Program-made: the position numbers and the translations under genes
The notes under the pieces: generated by a model
The model's input: the letters and a program-made list of their open reading frames with translations, nothing else
The model's database searches: none
What the model was told of the DNA's origin: nothing
Shown here: positions 8,438-15,025 of the stretch, one piece after another
Numbering within the stretch: the stretch's first letter is position 1
How the letters are laid out: each line of letters opens with the position of its first letter
Source: CAWKDC01 sp044445605
GTDB lineage: Bacteria > Pseudomonadota > Gammaproteobacteria > JABCZS01
Direction: 5' to 3'
DNA: 15,166 bases
NCBI GenBank assembly: GCA_044445605.1
Contig: JBIOEA010000042.1
Location: 1 to 15,166, forward strand

Positions 8438-9524
8438 AACGTTAGAGTACCGCGTGGGGCTGGTCCCGAGCAGCGTGCATGAGCTTGTGCGTCAAGGGCA
8501 TCAAGTGATGGTTGAAAAGAATGCGGGCGAAGGCATTCAATGTGATGACAGTGATTACATCGCCGCGGGCGCAGAGATAGTTGCCAGCGCCGATGAGATT
8601 TTTGAACATGCAGAGATGATCGTGAAGGTGAAAGAGCCGCAGGAGTCCGAGTGCAGAAAGTTACGCCATGGGCAAATACTGTTCACGTATCTACATTTGG
8701 CTGCGGATCCAAAGCAAGCAGCATTATTGTGTGAAAGCCAATGCACGGCGATCGCGTATGAAACGGTGACGGACGATCAACGTGGGTTACCGTTATTATC
8801 CCCAATGAGTGAAGTGGCGGGGCGTTTATCGATCCAAGTGGGCGCGCATTGTTTAGAGAAAGCGCAAGGCGGACGCGGTGTATTGCTGGGTGGTGTGCCT
8901 GGTGTAAGAGCGGGGCATGTTGTCGTGATTGGCGGTGGGGTAGTTGGAACAAACGCATTGCGCATGGCGATCGGGATGGAAGCTCGCGTGACTGTCTTGG
9001 ACACGTCGTTACGTCGCTTGAAAGAATTGGATTCACAATTTGGGTCACGTTTGAATACGGCGTATGCAACATCGCATGAAATTGCACGGTACGTTGCGGA
9101 AGCCGATTTGGTGGTGGGAGCGGTATTGGTACCGGGTGCGATGGCGCCGAAGCTGGTGACACGTCAGATGTTAAAGAGCATGCACCGAGGTGCGGTGATT
9201 GTAGACGTTGCGATTGACCAGGGTGGATGTTTTGAAACAGCGCGTCCGACGACGCATGCGGAACCGACGTACGTGGAAGAAGGCGTTGTCCATTATTGCG
9301 TCACGAACATGCCGGGCGCGGTGCCGCGCACGTCAGCGTTTGCGTTGAACAATGCGACATTGCCCTATGTGCTGGCGTTGGCGAATAAAGGGGCGGCAAA
9401 GGCGTTGCGCGAGAACAAGCACTTGTTGCAAGGGTTGAATGTGTATGAAGGAAGCATCACCCATTCGGCGGTTGCACATGCATTGGGGCGGCCGTATGTA
9501 GCGGCGGAGTCTCTATTGAAATAG
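8409..9524 (+). CDS. ald: Alanine dehydrogenase
   Basis: NAD-dependent enzyme that interconverts L-alanine and pyruvate plus ammonia. The 371 residues begin MLIGVPKEIK, typical of the family. Substrate and catalytic residues match the known numbering: R15, K75, H96 and D270 (VDVAIDQGG). The Rossmann motif VIGGGVVG lies at 173-180 with an acidic residue (D198) ending strand 2. NMPGAVPRTSA (300-310) is also characteristic. The start at 8409 is preferred over GTG at 8400 because GAGGAG (8395-8400) lies 8 nt upstream. It overlaps the end of the kinase gene by 29 bp in another frame. Its job could be nitrogen or redox balance, or supplying alanine for peptidoglycan; no functional tie to LPS export is evident. 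Confidence 0.96.
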   Translation: MLIGVPKEIKTLEYRVGLVPSSVHELVRQGHQVMVEKNAGEGIQCDDSDYIAAGAEIVASADEIFEHAEMIVKVKEPQESECRKLRHGQILFTYLHLAADPKQAALLCESQCTAIAYETVTDDQRGLPLLSPMSEVAGRLSIQVGAHCLEKAQGGRGVLLGGVPGVRAGHVVVIGGGVVGTNALRMAIGMEARVTVLDTSLRRLKELDSQFGSRLNTAYATSHEIARYVAEADLVVGAVLVPGAMAPKLVTRQMLKSMHRGAVIVDVAIDQGGCFETARPTTHAEPTYVEEGVVHYCVTNMPGAVPRTSAFALNNATLPYVLALANKGAAKALRENKHLLQGLNVYEGSITHSAVAHALGRPYVAAESLLK

Positions 9525-9532
9525 ATCGGAGA

Positions 9533-9552
9533 CCCTTGTGAAGGGGATCCCC
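9533..9552 (+). terminator. Weak hairpins after ald
   Basis: CCCTT/AAGGG with loop GTG (9533-9545) overlaps the palindrome GGGGATCCCC (9543-9552), so the two are alternative folds. No U-tract follows, which makes efficient intrinsic termination doubtful. TTGTGAAGGGG (9536-9546) matches 10 of 11 bases of the compound repeat core at 14479-14489, so it may be a decayed copy. Confidence 0.3.
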
Positions 9553-9572
9553 AATTAAATGCAAGAAGGGGG

Positions 9573-9601
9573 TTGCCGCTTTGGGATAAAACGTGTATTC
9601 T
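9573..9601 (+). promoter_or_regulatory. Promoter of tRNA-Ser
   Basis: TTGCCG (9573-9578) and TATTCT (9596-9601) are separated by exactly 17 bp, with expected transcription start near 9608, only a few bases before the mature tRNA at 9613. The bases after the -10 are GC-rich (GCGGC), as in growth-rate-controlled stable RNA promoters. The pairing of spacing and position supports it; it is not experimentally shown. Confidence 0.6.
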
Positions 9602-9612
9602 AAGCGGCATCC

Positions 9613-9704
9613 GGAGAGATGGCCGAGCGGCTGAAGGCACTCCCCTGCTAAGGGAGTATAGGGCTAAAACTCTATCAAGGGTTCGAATCCCTTTCTCTCC
9701 GCCA
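9613..9704 (+). tRNA. tRNA-Ser (anticodon GCU)
   Basis: The full cloverleaf is visible. The acceptor stem pairs GGAGAGA (9613-9619) with TCTCTCC (9694-9700), followed by discriminator G and encoded CCA (9702-9704). The anticodon stem is CTCCC/GGGAG (9640-9644, 9652-9656) with loop CTGCTAA, giving anticodon GCT at 9647-9649, which reads AGC and AGU. The long variable arm, TATAG to CTAT (about 9656-9675), is the class II feature of serine tRNAs. The T arm is AAGGG/CCCTT around TTCGAAT. It sits alone between ald and a GFA-type gene with its own promoter. Confidence 0.98.
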
Positions 9705-9736
9705 GTCTTTATATGAACCAAATAATCTGAATATTC

Positions 9737-9763
9737 GTAGGGCGAAACATCTTTCGCCCTTTT
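9737..9763 (+). repeat. Hairpin repeat after tRNA-Ser (possible terminator)
   Basis: Arms GGGCGAAA (9740-9747) and TTTCGCCC (9752-9759) pair perfectly with loop CATC, preceded by GTA and followed by TTTT (9760-9763). It lies 33 nt after the tRNA. An 8-bp stem with four Us could terminate the tRNA transcript. The same sequence recurs at 10255, 12791 and 14435, so it is a member of a dispersed family. It also falls in the leader of the next gene. Confidence 0.75.
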
Positions 9764-9790
9764 CACGATATACGACATAGGTAACACTCC

Positions 9791-10189
9791 ATGATTACTG
9801 GAACCTGCCTCTGCGGCAAAATTGAATACCAAGCTGAGCCCATAGGTGATTTAGTTTTTAATTGTCATTGCACGATGTGCCAACGATCGCATGGTGCGGC
9901 ATTTGCGACGCAAGCGTTTGTGGATGCGACCACCATGACGTTTCTGAAAGGGGGCGATTTAATCAAGGAATACGAATCAATGGTAGGCATTCGTGTATTT
10001 TGCTCACACTGCGGTTCGCGATTAATGAATTACAGTCGTGATAAAAAGACTTATGCGAGCGTGGCGGTCGCCTGTACAAAAGAAAAAAATATGTTGAAAC
10101 CCAAAGCAGATTGTTTTTCAGCAGACAAAATCGATTGGTGTGTCTTGGATGAGCAGCTGAAGCATTTTGAGGCATTGCCAGATTTGTAA
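9791..10189 (+). CDS. GFA/CENP-V-type zinc protein (132 aa)
   Basis: A member of the family named after glutathione-dependent formaldehyde-activating enzyme (Gfa). Cysteines fit both expected zinc sites: C6 and C8 (GTCLCG) with C71 and C74 (CSHCGS) for the structural zinc, and C25, C27, C30 (CHCTMC) for the second site. QRSHGAAF after the third cluster is typical. True Gfa enzymes are longer (about 190 residues), so this is a single-domain homologue and may not act on S-hydroxymethylglutathione. It is cytoplasmic with no signal. The ATG at 9791 has only a poor AGG 9 nt upstream. It is a lone gene next to tRNA-Ser, bracketed by two same-orientation hairpin repeats and convergent with mutS, so recent acquisition is possible. 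Confidence 0.88.
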   Translation: MITGTCLCGKIEYQAEPIGDLVFNCHCTMCQRSHGAAFATQAFVDATTMTFLKGGDLIKEYESMVGIRVFCSHCGSRLMNYSRDKKTYASVAVACTKEKNMLKPKADCFSADKIDWCVLDEQLKHFEALPDL

Positions 10190-10254
10190 CGTTAATCACC
10201 GATTCTTCGTAAACGTTCAGACCTGAGACTCTTAATGTACAAATGCGCTTTCTT

Positions 10255-10278
10255 GTAGGGGCGAAATATCTTTCGCCC
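10255..10278 (+). repeat. Hairpin repeat between the GFA gene and mutS
   Basis: GTAG then arms GGGCGAAA (10259-10266) and TTTCGCCC (10271-10278) with loop TATC. It stands in the convergent gap, 65 bp after the GFA gene. Its left half, loop and right half match the copy at 14435 exactly. The bases following (CTCTTCAC) resemble those after the 9737 copy. No strong U-tract follows, so terminator activity is possible but weak. Confidence 0.8.
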
Positions 10279-10285
10279 TCTTCAC

Positions 10286-10303
10286 TTGAATAATGCTATT
10301 CAA
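10286..10303. repeat. AT-rich inverted repeat in the convergent gap
   Basis: TTGAATA (10286-10292) and TATTCAA (10297-10303) pair perfectly over 7 bp with loop ATGC. It lies directly after the hairpin repeat, between the GFA gene and mutS, and could work with it as a bidirectional 3' end structure. No other copy was found in the window. Confidence 0.45.
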
Positions 10304-10353
10304 ATTCAAGTATTGTTCAAGCAAACGACAATGAAGCAAGTGTCGGTGCCAAT

Positions 10354-10369
10354 GCGGGGGTTTTTTCTT
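10354..10369 (+). repeat. Repeat edge fused to the mutS stop codon
   Basis: GCGGGGG followed by TTTTTTCTT matches the right edge of the compound repeat (GCGGGGGATTTTCTT at 14509-14522, and the inverted copy after recX). The mutS TAA is complementary to 10368-10370, so it overlaps the last two bases. The inner part upstream (10338-10353) does not match the other copies. Confidence 0.5.
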
Positions 10370-12746
10370 ACTTATCCTCGCAATGACTCAATATCTCCCA
10401 CGCCCTTTCAATGATCTTCGCAGGCAACCCAGACTTCTCGGCGACTTGTATCCCGTAACTTTTACTCGCTGGCCCAGCTTTCACTCGATGCAAGAAAATC
10501 AATTCGCCATCTTGTTCTGCGGCAGACATATGCACATTATCAATGGAGGGGAAATGTTCCGGCAAGGTTGTTAATTCAAAATAATGGGTTGCAAACAACG
10601 TAAACGCACGTGTATTCGCACTCAAATATTCGGCGATACTGCGTGCCAAACTCATGCCATCAAAGGTAGATGTTCCACGTCCAATTTCATCGATCAACAC
10701 CAAGCTTTGTTCCGTCGCGCGTGACAAAATCGTGGCCGTCTCTGTCATTTCCACCATGAATGTCGATTGCCCCGCGCTCAAATCATCGGCACTGCCAATG
10801 CGCGTGAAAATCGCATCGATAGGGCCGAGTCTGGCGAATTTCGCTGGCACATAGGATCCTATCGCTGCTAACACAATAATCAACGCAGTTTGCCGCATAT
10901 ACGTGGATTTCCCGCCCATATTCGGGCCAGTAATCAACAGCATCCGACGCGCATCATCCAATGCCACATCATTCGGAACGAACGGTTGCGACAACGTTTG
11001 CTCAACCACCAAGTGGCGGCCTTCCGTGATCGATATCCCGGGGGTATCAACCCATTCCGGGCAATGCAACCCTAGCGCTTGTGCGCGTTCCGCAAAATTA
11101 CAGACGAGATCTGTTTGTGCAATGAAATGCGCCCAGGCTTGTAACGTTTTAATGTCTTCCAGCAATGTATCCAGCAACACATCATATAAATACTTTTCAC
11201 GGCTCAAGGCGCGATCATGCGCACTCAAGATCTTATCTTCAAACGCCTTCAGTTCATCCGTAATGTAGCGTTCTGCATTTTTCAGGGTTTGACGACGATG
11301 GTAGCGAGCAGGAGCCAAATGTGCATTCCCACGTGACAACTCAATATAATAACCATGCACGCTATTAAAACCGACTTTTACTTGTTGTGTGCCTAATGCT
11401 TCTTTTTCTTTCTGTTCCAACGCGATCAGGAAGCTGCCTGCATCGAGGCTTAACCCACGAAGCTCATCTAACTGCGCATCGTATCCTTTTGCAATCACGC
11501 CACCGTCTCGAACCATCGTTGCAGGTTCTTCTTCAATGGCATTGCACAACAGCGTATAAATATCGACTGTGCTGGGTAACGTATCCAATTGCACGTGCAG
11601 GGAATTGGTCGCCAGCGTTTTGAGCGCTTGTGCCAACCCGGGCAAAGCCCCAAGCGTTTTGCGCAATGCCGTCAAATCACGCGGACGTGCTGACTTCAAC
11701 GCGATACGCGACGTGATACGTTCCAAGTCTGCCATCTGTTTGAGCACACTGCCGATTTCACGATAGTGTTGACCATCAATGAATGTCTGGACAGCTTGTT
11801 GCGTATTCTTAATGTGAACAACATCCATCACCGGCGCTAATAATAAACGCTTTAGCAACCGGCTGCCCATCAGCGTTTGAGTGTGATCGATCACGCTGCG
11901 TAATGTATGTTCCTTCCCGCCGCGCACATTTTGAACGAGTTCCAAATGACGCTGCGTATTGGCATCCATATATAAGCTCTTAATATGATCCAACGATTGC
12001 GGCATTTTTAAGTGGGGCAGGGCAACTTGATGCGTTTCATCCAAATAACGCAAAATCGCACCTAATGCAGGCATCGTTTTTTCAGGCAATGATAATGGCG
12101 TTTTCCATTGCACTTGCGCGCGGACTTTCGCCTGCATCGCATTAAAATAGGTATCAGGCAGCCCATAAACCGTTTTGTAAGGTTTAACGCATTGCCACAA
12201 AACAGGATGATCCAACAAAATAATTTCTGCAGGGTTAAATCGCGCCAACGTTGAGGACAGTAATCCCACGTCTTGCGTTTCGTAAACGTGCATTTGTCCA
12301 TTTGACAATTCAGCTAATGCCATGCCATAGGTATTATCTTCGGCAAATAAGGCGCATAAAAAGTTATCACTGTGGGCATCGAGCAAGGCTTCTTCGGTCA
12401 ATGTGCCGGGTGTGACAATACGAACAACTTTACGTTCAACGGGCCCCTTCGTCGCACCGACTTCGCCAACCTGTTCACAAATGGCAACAGAAATACCTTG
12501 CTTCAAGAGTTTTGCCAGATAAGGATCTATCGCGTGCTGAGGGATCCCCGCCATGGGGATCGGCTTGCCAGCAGACGACCCACGTGAGGTCAATGTTAAG
12601 TCGAGTAACCGATGTACTTTTTCGGCATCGTCATAAAAGAGTTCATAAAAATCGCCTAAGCGATAAAAAAGCAATTTGTCAGGATGTTGTGCTTTAATAC
12701 GAAGGTATTGCTGCATCATTGGGGTGTGTTCTAAGGTTGAATTCAT
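10368..12746 (-). CDS. mutS: DNA mismatch repair ATPase MutS, C-terminally short
   Basis: Recognises base mismatches and small loops and starts methyl-directed repair with MutL. Residues in order: mismatch-binding F33-Y-E35 (the Phe-X-Glu motif), connector and core domains (about 110-540), Walker A GPNMGGKS (607-614), STFMVEM (661-667), Walker B DEIGRGT (686-692), H721 and the closing helix-turn-helix (about 763-792). The start at 12746 has AAGGAG 5 nt upstream. At 792 residues it stops where E. coli MutS (853) is near residue 800, so the tail that forms tetramers and the QMSLL clamp-binding peptide is absent. The stop abuts a GCGGGGGTTTTTTCTT repeat edge. All catalytic parts are intact, so mismatch binding should be kept. 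No continuation of the tail is seen in the next frames. Confidence 0.96.
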   Translation of the reverse strand: MNSTLEHTPMMQQYLRIKAQHPDKLLFYRLGDFYELFYDDAEKVHRLLDLTLTSRGSSAGKPIPMAGIPQHAIDPYLAKLLKQGISVAICEQVGEVGATKGPVERKVVRIVTPGTLTEEALLDAHSDNFLCALFAEDNTYGMALAELSNGQMHVYETQDVGLLSSTLARFNPAEIILLDHPVLWQCVKPYKTVYGLPDTYFNAMQAKVRAQVQWKTPLSLPEKTMPALGAILRYLDETHQVALPHLKMPQSLDHIKSLYMDANTQRHLELVQNVRGGKEHTLRSVIDHTQTLMGSRLLKRLLLAPVMDVVHIKNTQQAVQTFIDGQHYREIGSVLKQMADLERITSRIALKSARPRDLTALRKTLGALPGLAQALKTLATNSLHVQLDTLPSTVDIYTLLCNAIEEEPATMVRDGGVIAKGYDAQLDELRGLSLDAGSFLIALEQKEKEALGTQQVKVGFNSVHGYYIELSRGNAHLAPARYHRRQTLKNAERYITDELKAFEDKILSAHDRALSREKYLYDVLLDTLLEDIKTLQAWAHFIAQTDLVCNFAERAQALGLHCPEWVDTPGISITEGRHLVVEQTLSQPFVPNDVALDDARRMLLITGPNMGGKSTYMRQTALIIVLAAIGSYVPAKFARLGPIDAIFTRIGSADDLSAGQSTFMVEMTETATILSRATEQSLVLIDEIGRGTSTFDGMSLARSIAEYLSANTRAFTLFATHYFELTTLPEHFPSIDNVHMSAAEQDGELIFLHRVKAGPASKSYGIQVAEKSGLPAKIIERAWEILSHCEDK

Positions 12747-12790
12747 GCATGCTCCTTAATTATGTTTTTAAGCGATATTCATCTATTATT

Positions 12791-12814
12791 GTAGGGGCGA
12801 AAAATCTTTCGCCC
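12791..12814 (+). repeat. Hairpin repeat between mutS and pncC
   Basis: GTAG then arms GGGCGAAA (12795-12802) and TTTCGCCC (12807-12814) with loop AATC. It sits in the 85-bp divergent gap, ending 17 bp before the pncC start and 44 bp upstream of mutS. Because both genes point away from it, it cannot be a terminator for either; it lies in a promoter or leader region instead. On the minus strand its edge creates CCCCTACAAT, which includes a -10-like TACAAT for mutS. Confidence 0.8.
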
Positions 12815-12831
12815 TTCAGCGGGGTATCATA

Positions 12832-13314
12832 ATGCAAATTAATCAGTGTGTACAGCTATTGGCAACGCAGTGTTTAGCCAAAGGATTTAAGATCGTCACC
12901 GCAGAATCATGCACGGGTGGTTGGGTGTCACATGCGATTGTGTCCGAAGCAGGAAGCTCGCAATGGTTTGAAGGCGGGATTGTTAGTTACAGTAATTACG
13001 CCAAAACAACGTGGTTAAAAGTCCCTGCGGAGTTGATTGAAAAAGAAGGTGCCGTGTCTGAGGCGGTTGCTAGTGCGATGGCGGAAGGTGCATTGGCCAC
13101 AAGCGTTGCCACGCATGCCGTGGCGATCACGGGAGTGGCAGGGCCAGGTGGCACAGAACAAAAACCGGTTGGACTGGTGTGGTTTGCTTGGGGCGCACGC
13201 GATGGAAATGTGAAAGCAGAACAACATCATTTGAAAGGTGATCGTACGTCGATACGCGAACAAGCTGTGTTGATTGCTTTAAATGGGTTGCAAGAATTGT
13301 TGCGCAGCGAATAA
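12832..13314 (+). CDS. pncC: Nicotinamide-nucleotide amidase (CinA C-terminal domain)
   Basis: Deamidates nicotinamide mononucleotide, the product left by NAD-consuming DNA ligase, to nicotinate mononucleotide for NAD salvage. The 160 residues form a stand-alone CinA C-terminal domain: TAESCTGGWVS (23-33) with catalytic Ser26, GGIVSYSN followed by K58 (48-58), and GVAGPGG (101-107). The ATG at 12832 is preceded by GGGG 7 nt upstream. It lies directly upstream of recA, as in E. coli and many relatives. Between the two are 77 bp holding the recA promoter. Nothing in the sequence suggests the full-length CinA form with the N-terminal pyrophosphatase domain. Confidence 0.95.
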   Translation: MQINQCVQLLATQCLAKGFKIVTAESCTGGWVSHAIVSEAGSSQWFEGGIVSYSNYAKTTWLKVPAELIEKEGAVSEAVASAMAEGALATSVATHAVAITGVAGPGGTEQKPVGLVWFAWGARDGNVKAEQHHLKGDRTSIREQAVLIALNGLQELLRSE

Positions 13315-13330
13315 GATTTGGGTATATAAT
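13300..13330 (+). promoter_or_regulatory. recA promoter, no LexA box
   Basis: A perfect TATAAT at 13325-13330 lies 61 bp before the recA start. The best -35 is TTGCGC (13300-13305), inside the pncC 3' end, with a long 19-bp spacer. The region 13300-13391 contains no CTGT-N8-ACAG LexA operator nor a close match, so SOS control of the usual type is not supported. Confidence 0.6.
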
Positions 13331-13338
13331 ACGAAAGG

Positions 13339-13356
13339 TAAAACGGTTCAGTTTTA
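13339..13356. promoter_or_regulatory. Perfect dyad downstream of the recA -10 (candidate operator)
   Basis: TAAAAC (13339-13344) and GTTTTA (13351-13356) are exact inverted halves separated by GGTTCA. It covers about +2 to +20 of the predicted transcript, a normal place for a repressor site. It could equally be a weak 5' leader hairpin or chance in AT-rich DNA. No known factor is assigned. Confidence 0.35.
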
Positions 13357-13391
13357 TATTTACTTAAAATTAAACAAATGTGAGGATTTTT

Positions 13392-14438
13392 ATGCCCAGT
13401 CCAACGATCAGTCAAGAAAAAATGCAGGCAGTCGCAGCGGTAAAGTCGCAAATTGAGCGTCAGTACGGGAAAGGTTCCGTATTGCAAGGCCGTGATGGCA
13501 ATGTGATTCAAGACATCGAATTTTATTCTACAGGTTCCATTGGGTTGGACATTGCGTTGGGCGGCGGATTACCGCGCGGACGCGTCGTTGAAATTTACGG
13601 CCCAGAATCATCGGGTAAGACAACTTTAACATTGCAAGTGATTGCAGAGTGCCAAAAAGCGGGCGGCATTGCAGCGTTCATTGATGCTGAGCACGCATTG
13701 GATCCTGTATACGCACAAAAATTGGGCGTGAACATGGACGACCTGGTTATTTCCCAACCAGACAGTGGTGAACAAGCGCTTGAGATTGTGGACATGTTAG
13801 TCCGATCGAATGCTTTTGGTGTGATTGTGATTGACTCGGTGGCTGCCTTGACGCCTGAAGCGGAATTGAAGGGTGACATGGGCGATTCACACATGGGATT
13901 GCATGCAAGACTGATGTCGCAAGCATTACGCAAACTCACGGGCAACATCAAGCGTGCGAATACGCTGGTTATATTCATTAACCAAATTCGTATGAAGATT
14001 GGCGTGATGTTTGGCAGCCCAGAAACAACGACAGGCGGAAATGCGTTGAAGTTCTACGCATCGGTTCGTTTGGATATCCGACGTACGGGCGCGATCAAGT
14101 CGGGTGAAGAAGTGATCGGCAGCGAAACGCGCGTGAAGGTCGTGAAGAACAAGATTGCACCACCGTTCAAGCAAGCCGAATTCGACATTTTGTATGGCGA
14201 AGGTACGTCGCGTGAAGGCGAGATCATTGCATTGGGCGCTGATATGGGCATTATTGAGAAATCGGGTGCTTGGTACAGTTACAATGGCGAGCGCATTGGC
14301 CAAGGCAAAGACAACGTCAGACAGTACTTGAAAGAACATGCATCGATGGCACAAGAAATTGAAGCGGCGATCCGTGCTAAGCGCATTCTGCCGAGTGTGA
14401 TGATGCCAACGACACAAGATGATGAGGTTCTTGCGTAG
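13392..14438 (+). CDS. recA: Recombinase RecA
   Basis: ATP-dependent strand-exchange protein that forms filaments on single-stranded DNA for homologous recombination and repair. The 348 residues show Walker A GPESSGKT (70-77), catalytic E100 in DAEHALDP, Walker B VIVIDSV (144-150), and the DNA-binding L2 region from NQIRMKIG through GSPETTTGG (197-216). VKVVKNKIAPPFK (248-260) is near invariant. The start at 13392 has GAGG (13382-13385) 6 nt upstream; the longer GTG start at 13380 overlaps that site. The C-terminal tail is short (ending TTQDDEVLA) and less acidic than in E. coli, where the acidic tail restrains DNA access. The TAG stop is part of a hairpin repeat. It is followed by recX, its modulator. 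Confidence 0.99.
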   Translation: MPSPTISQEKMQAVAAVKSQIERQYGKGSVLQGRDGNVIQDIEFYSTGSIGLDIALGGGLPRGRVVEIYGPESSGKTTLTLQVIAECQKAGGIAAFIDAEHALDPVYAQKLGVNMDDLVISQPDSGEQALEIVDMLVRSNAFGVIVIDSVAALTPEAELKGDMGDSHMGLHARLMSQALRKLTGNIKRANTLVIFINQIRMKIGVMFGSPETTTGGNALKFYASVRLDIRRTGAIKSGEEVIGSETRVKVVKNKIAPPFKQAEFDILYGEGTSREGEIIALGADMGIIEKSGAWYSYNGERIGQGKDNVRQYLKEHASMAQEIEAAIRAKRILPSVMMPTTQDDEVLA

Positions 14439-14458
14439 GGGCGAAATATCTTTCGCCC
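14435..14458 (+). repeat. Hairpin repeat supplying the recA stop codon
   Basis: GTAG (14435-14438) then arms GGGCGAAA (14439-14446) and TTTCGCCC (14451-14458) with loop TATC, identical to the copy at 10255. The TAG of the repeat edge is the recA stop. It may weaken read-through to recX, in line with the lower recX expression seen in other bacteria, but no U-tract longer than two follows. Confidence 0.82.
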
Positions 14459-14470
14459 TTCTACGTCTTT

Positions 14471-14522
14471 CGCCCCCTTTGTAAAGGGGGCAGCCGAGTA
14501 TTCCGAGGCGGGGGATTTTCTT
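14471..14522 (+). repeat. Compound repeat, copy 2, between recA and recX
   Basis: GCCCCCTTT (14472-14480) and AAAGGGGGC (14483-14491) form a 9-bp stem with a 2-nt loop. This is followed by a short centre containing CCGAG twice (14494-14498 and 14503-14507) and the edge GGCGGGGGATTTTCTT. The frame matches copy 1 at the left end of the window. The span 14485-14521 has an inverted copy after recX. A further GTAGGGG (14523-14529) follows, so repeats fill nearly the whole recA-recX gap. It is a likely attenuator of recX transcription. Confidence 0.75.
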
Positions 14523-14545
14523 GTAGGGGTGATAGGAGTAACGTT

Positions 14546-15025
14546 TTGCGTAAACCCTCCCAAACTGACTTCACGACAGCCAAAGGCGCCTACGGATATG
14601 CCGTATCGCTTTTGGCGCGTCGCGAGTACAGTCGTAAGGCATTATATAGCCGTTTAATTGAGAAGGGCACGCCGTCAGAGATTGCAATGGCGGTGTTGGA
14701 CGAGTTGCGTGACAGTGGTTATCAAAATGACGAGCGGTTCATCCAAAGTCTGGTACGCGTACGCGTTTCTCAGGGCAAAGGTCCGATTATCTTATTTCAT
14801 GAAGCCAGAGAACATGAGATTCCGATAGATAGGTTACATGCTGCGATTGAGGCAGAATCTCCCGATTGGTTTGATTTGGCTGTGCAAGTATTAGAAAAAC
14901 GGTTTGGTGGATTAGCAGAGACCTGGAAAGAAAAGGCGCACCAGTATCGATTTTTGACGATGCGCGGATTTGAGCGTGAGCATATTCAGGCGGCGTTGCG
15001 TAAATGTGTCTATACCTCCTCCTAG
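14546..15025 (+). CDS. recX: Regulatory protein RecX
   Basis: Binds RecA filaments and limits their extension and activity. The 159 residues are close to the E. coli length (166) and have the three-helix tandem repeats of the family: A-x-x-x-L-L-A-R-R-E-Y-S near 18-29 with L-x-x-K-G (37-41), DELRDSGYQNDERFIQ (52-67), and a C-terminal repeat ending near RGFEREHIQAAL (140-151). The start is TTG at 14546, with AGGAG (14534-14538) 7 nt upstream; no better in-frame ATG exists nearby. It lies 107 bp after recA with repeats between. Its TAG stop overlaps the downstream inverted repeat, so the gene is bracketed by inverted copies of the same 37-bp sequence. It appears intact. Confidence 0.94.
   Translation: MRKPSQTDFTTAKGAYGYAVSLLARREYSRKALYSRLIEKGTPSEIAMAVLDELRDSGYQNDERFIQSLVRVRVSQGKGPIILFHEAREHEIPIDRLHAAIEAESPDWFDLAVQVLEKRFGGLAETWKEKAHQYRFLTMRGFEREHIQAALRKCVYTSS

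Noticed and set aside
9365..9832. Minus-strand ORF of 155 codons across tRNA-Ser, including the stretch GEKGIRTLDRVLALYSLSRG
   Set aside because: It is the antisense reading of the tRNA and the end of ald; such translations are a well-known spurious prediction and it has no ribosome site.
10300..10368. Frameshift hiding the missing MutS tail
   Set aside because: Reading on past the stop in the same frame and an alternative frame gives no sequence resembling the tetramer domain; the frame closes soon after.
13595..14417. Long open frames antisense to recA (127 and 163 codons)
   Set aside because: They are shadows of the highly conserved recA coding frame, with no ribosome site and low-quality composition.
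9737..14458. CRISPR array from the repeated hairpins
   Set aside because: Copies are 0.5-2.5 kb apart with genes between and no regular spacers or cas genes.
14472..14491. Classic intrinsic terminator for recA
   Set aside because: The stem is strong but has a 2-nt loop and is followed by CAGCCGAG, not by a U-tract; at most an attenuator.
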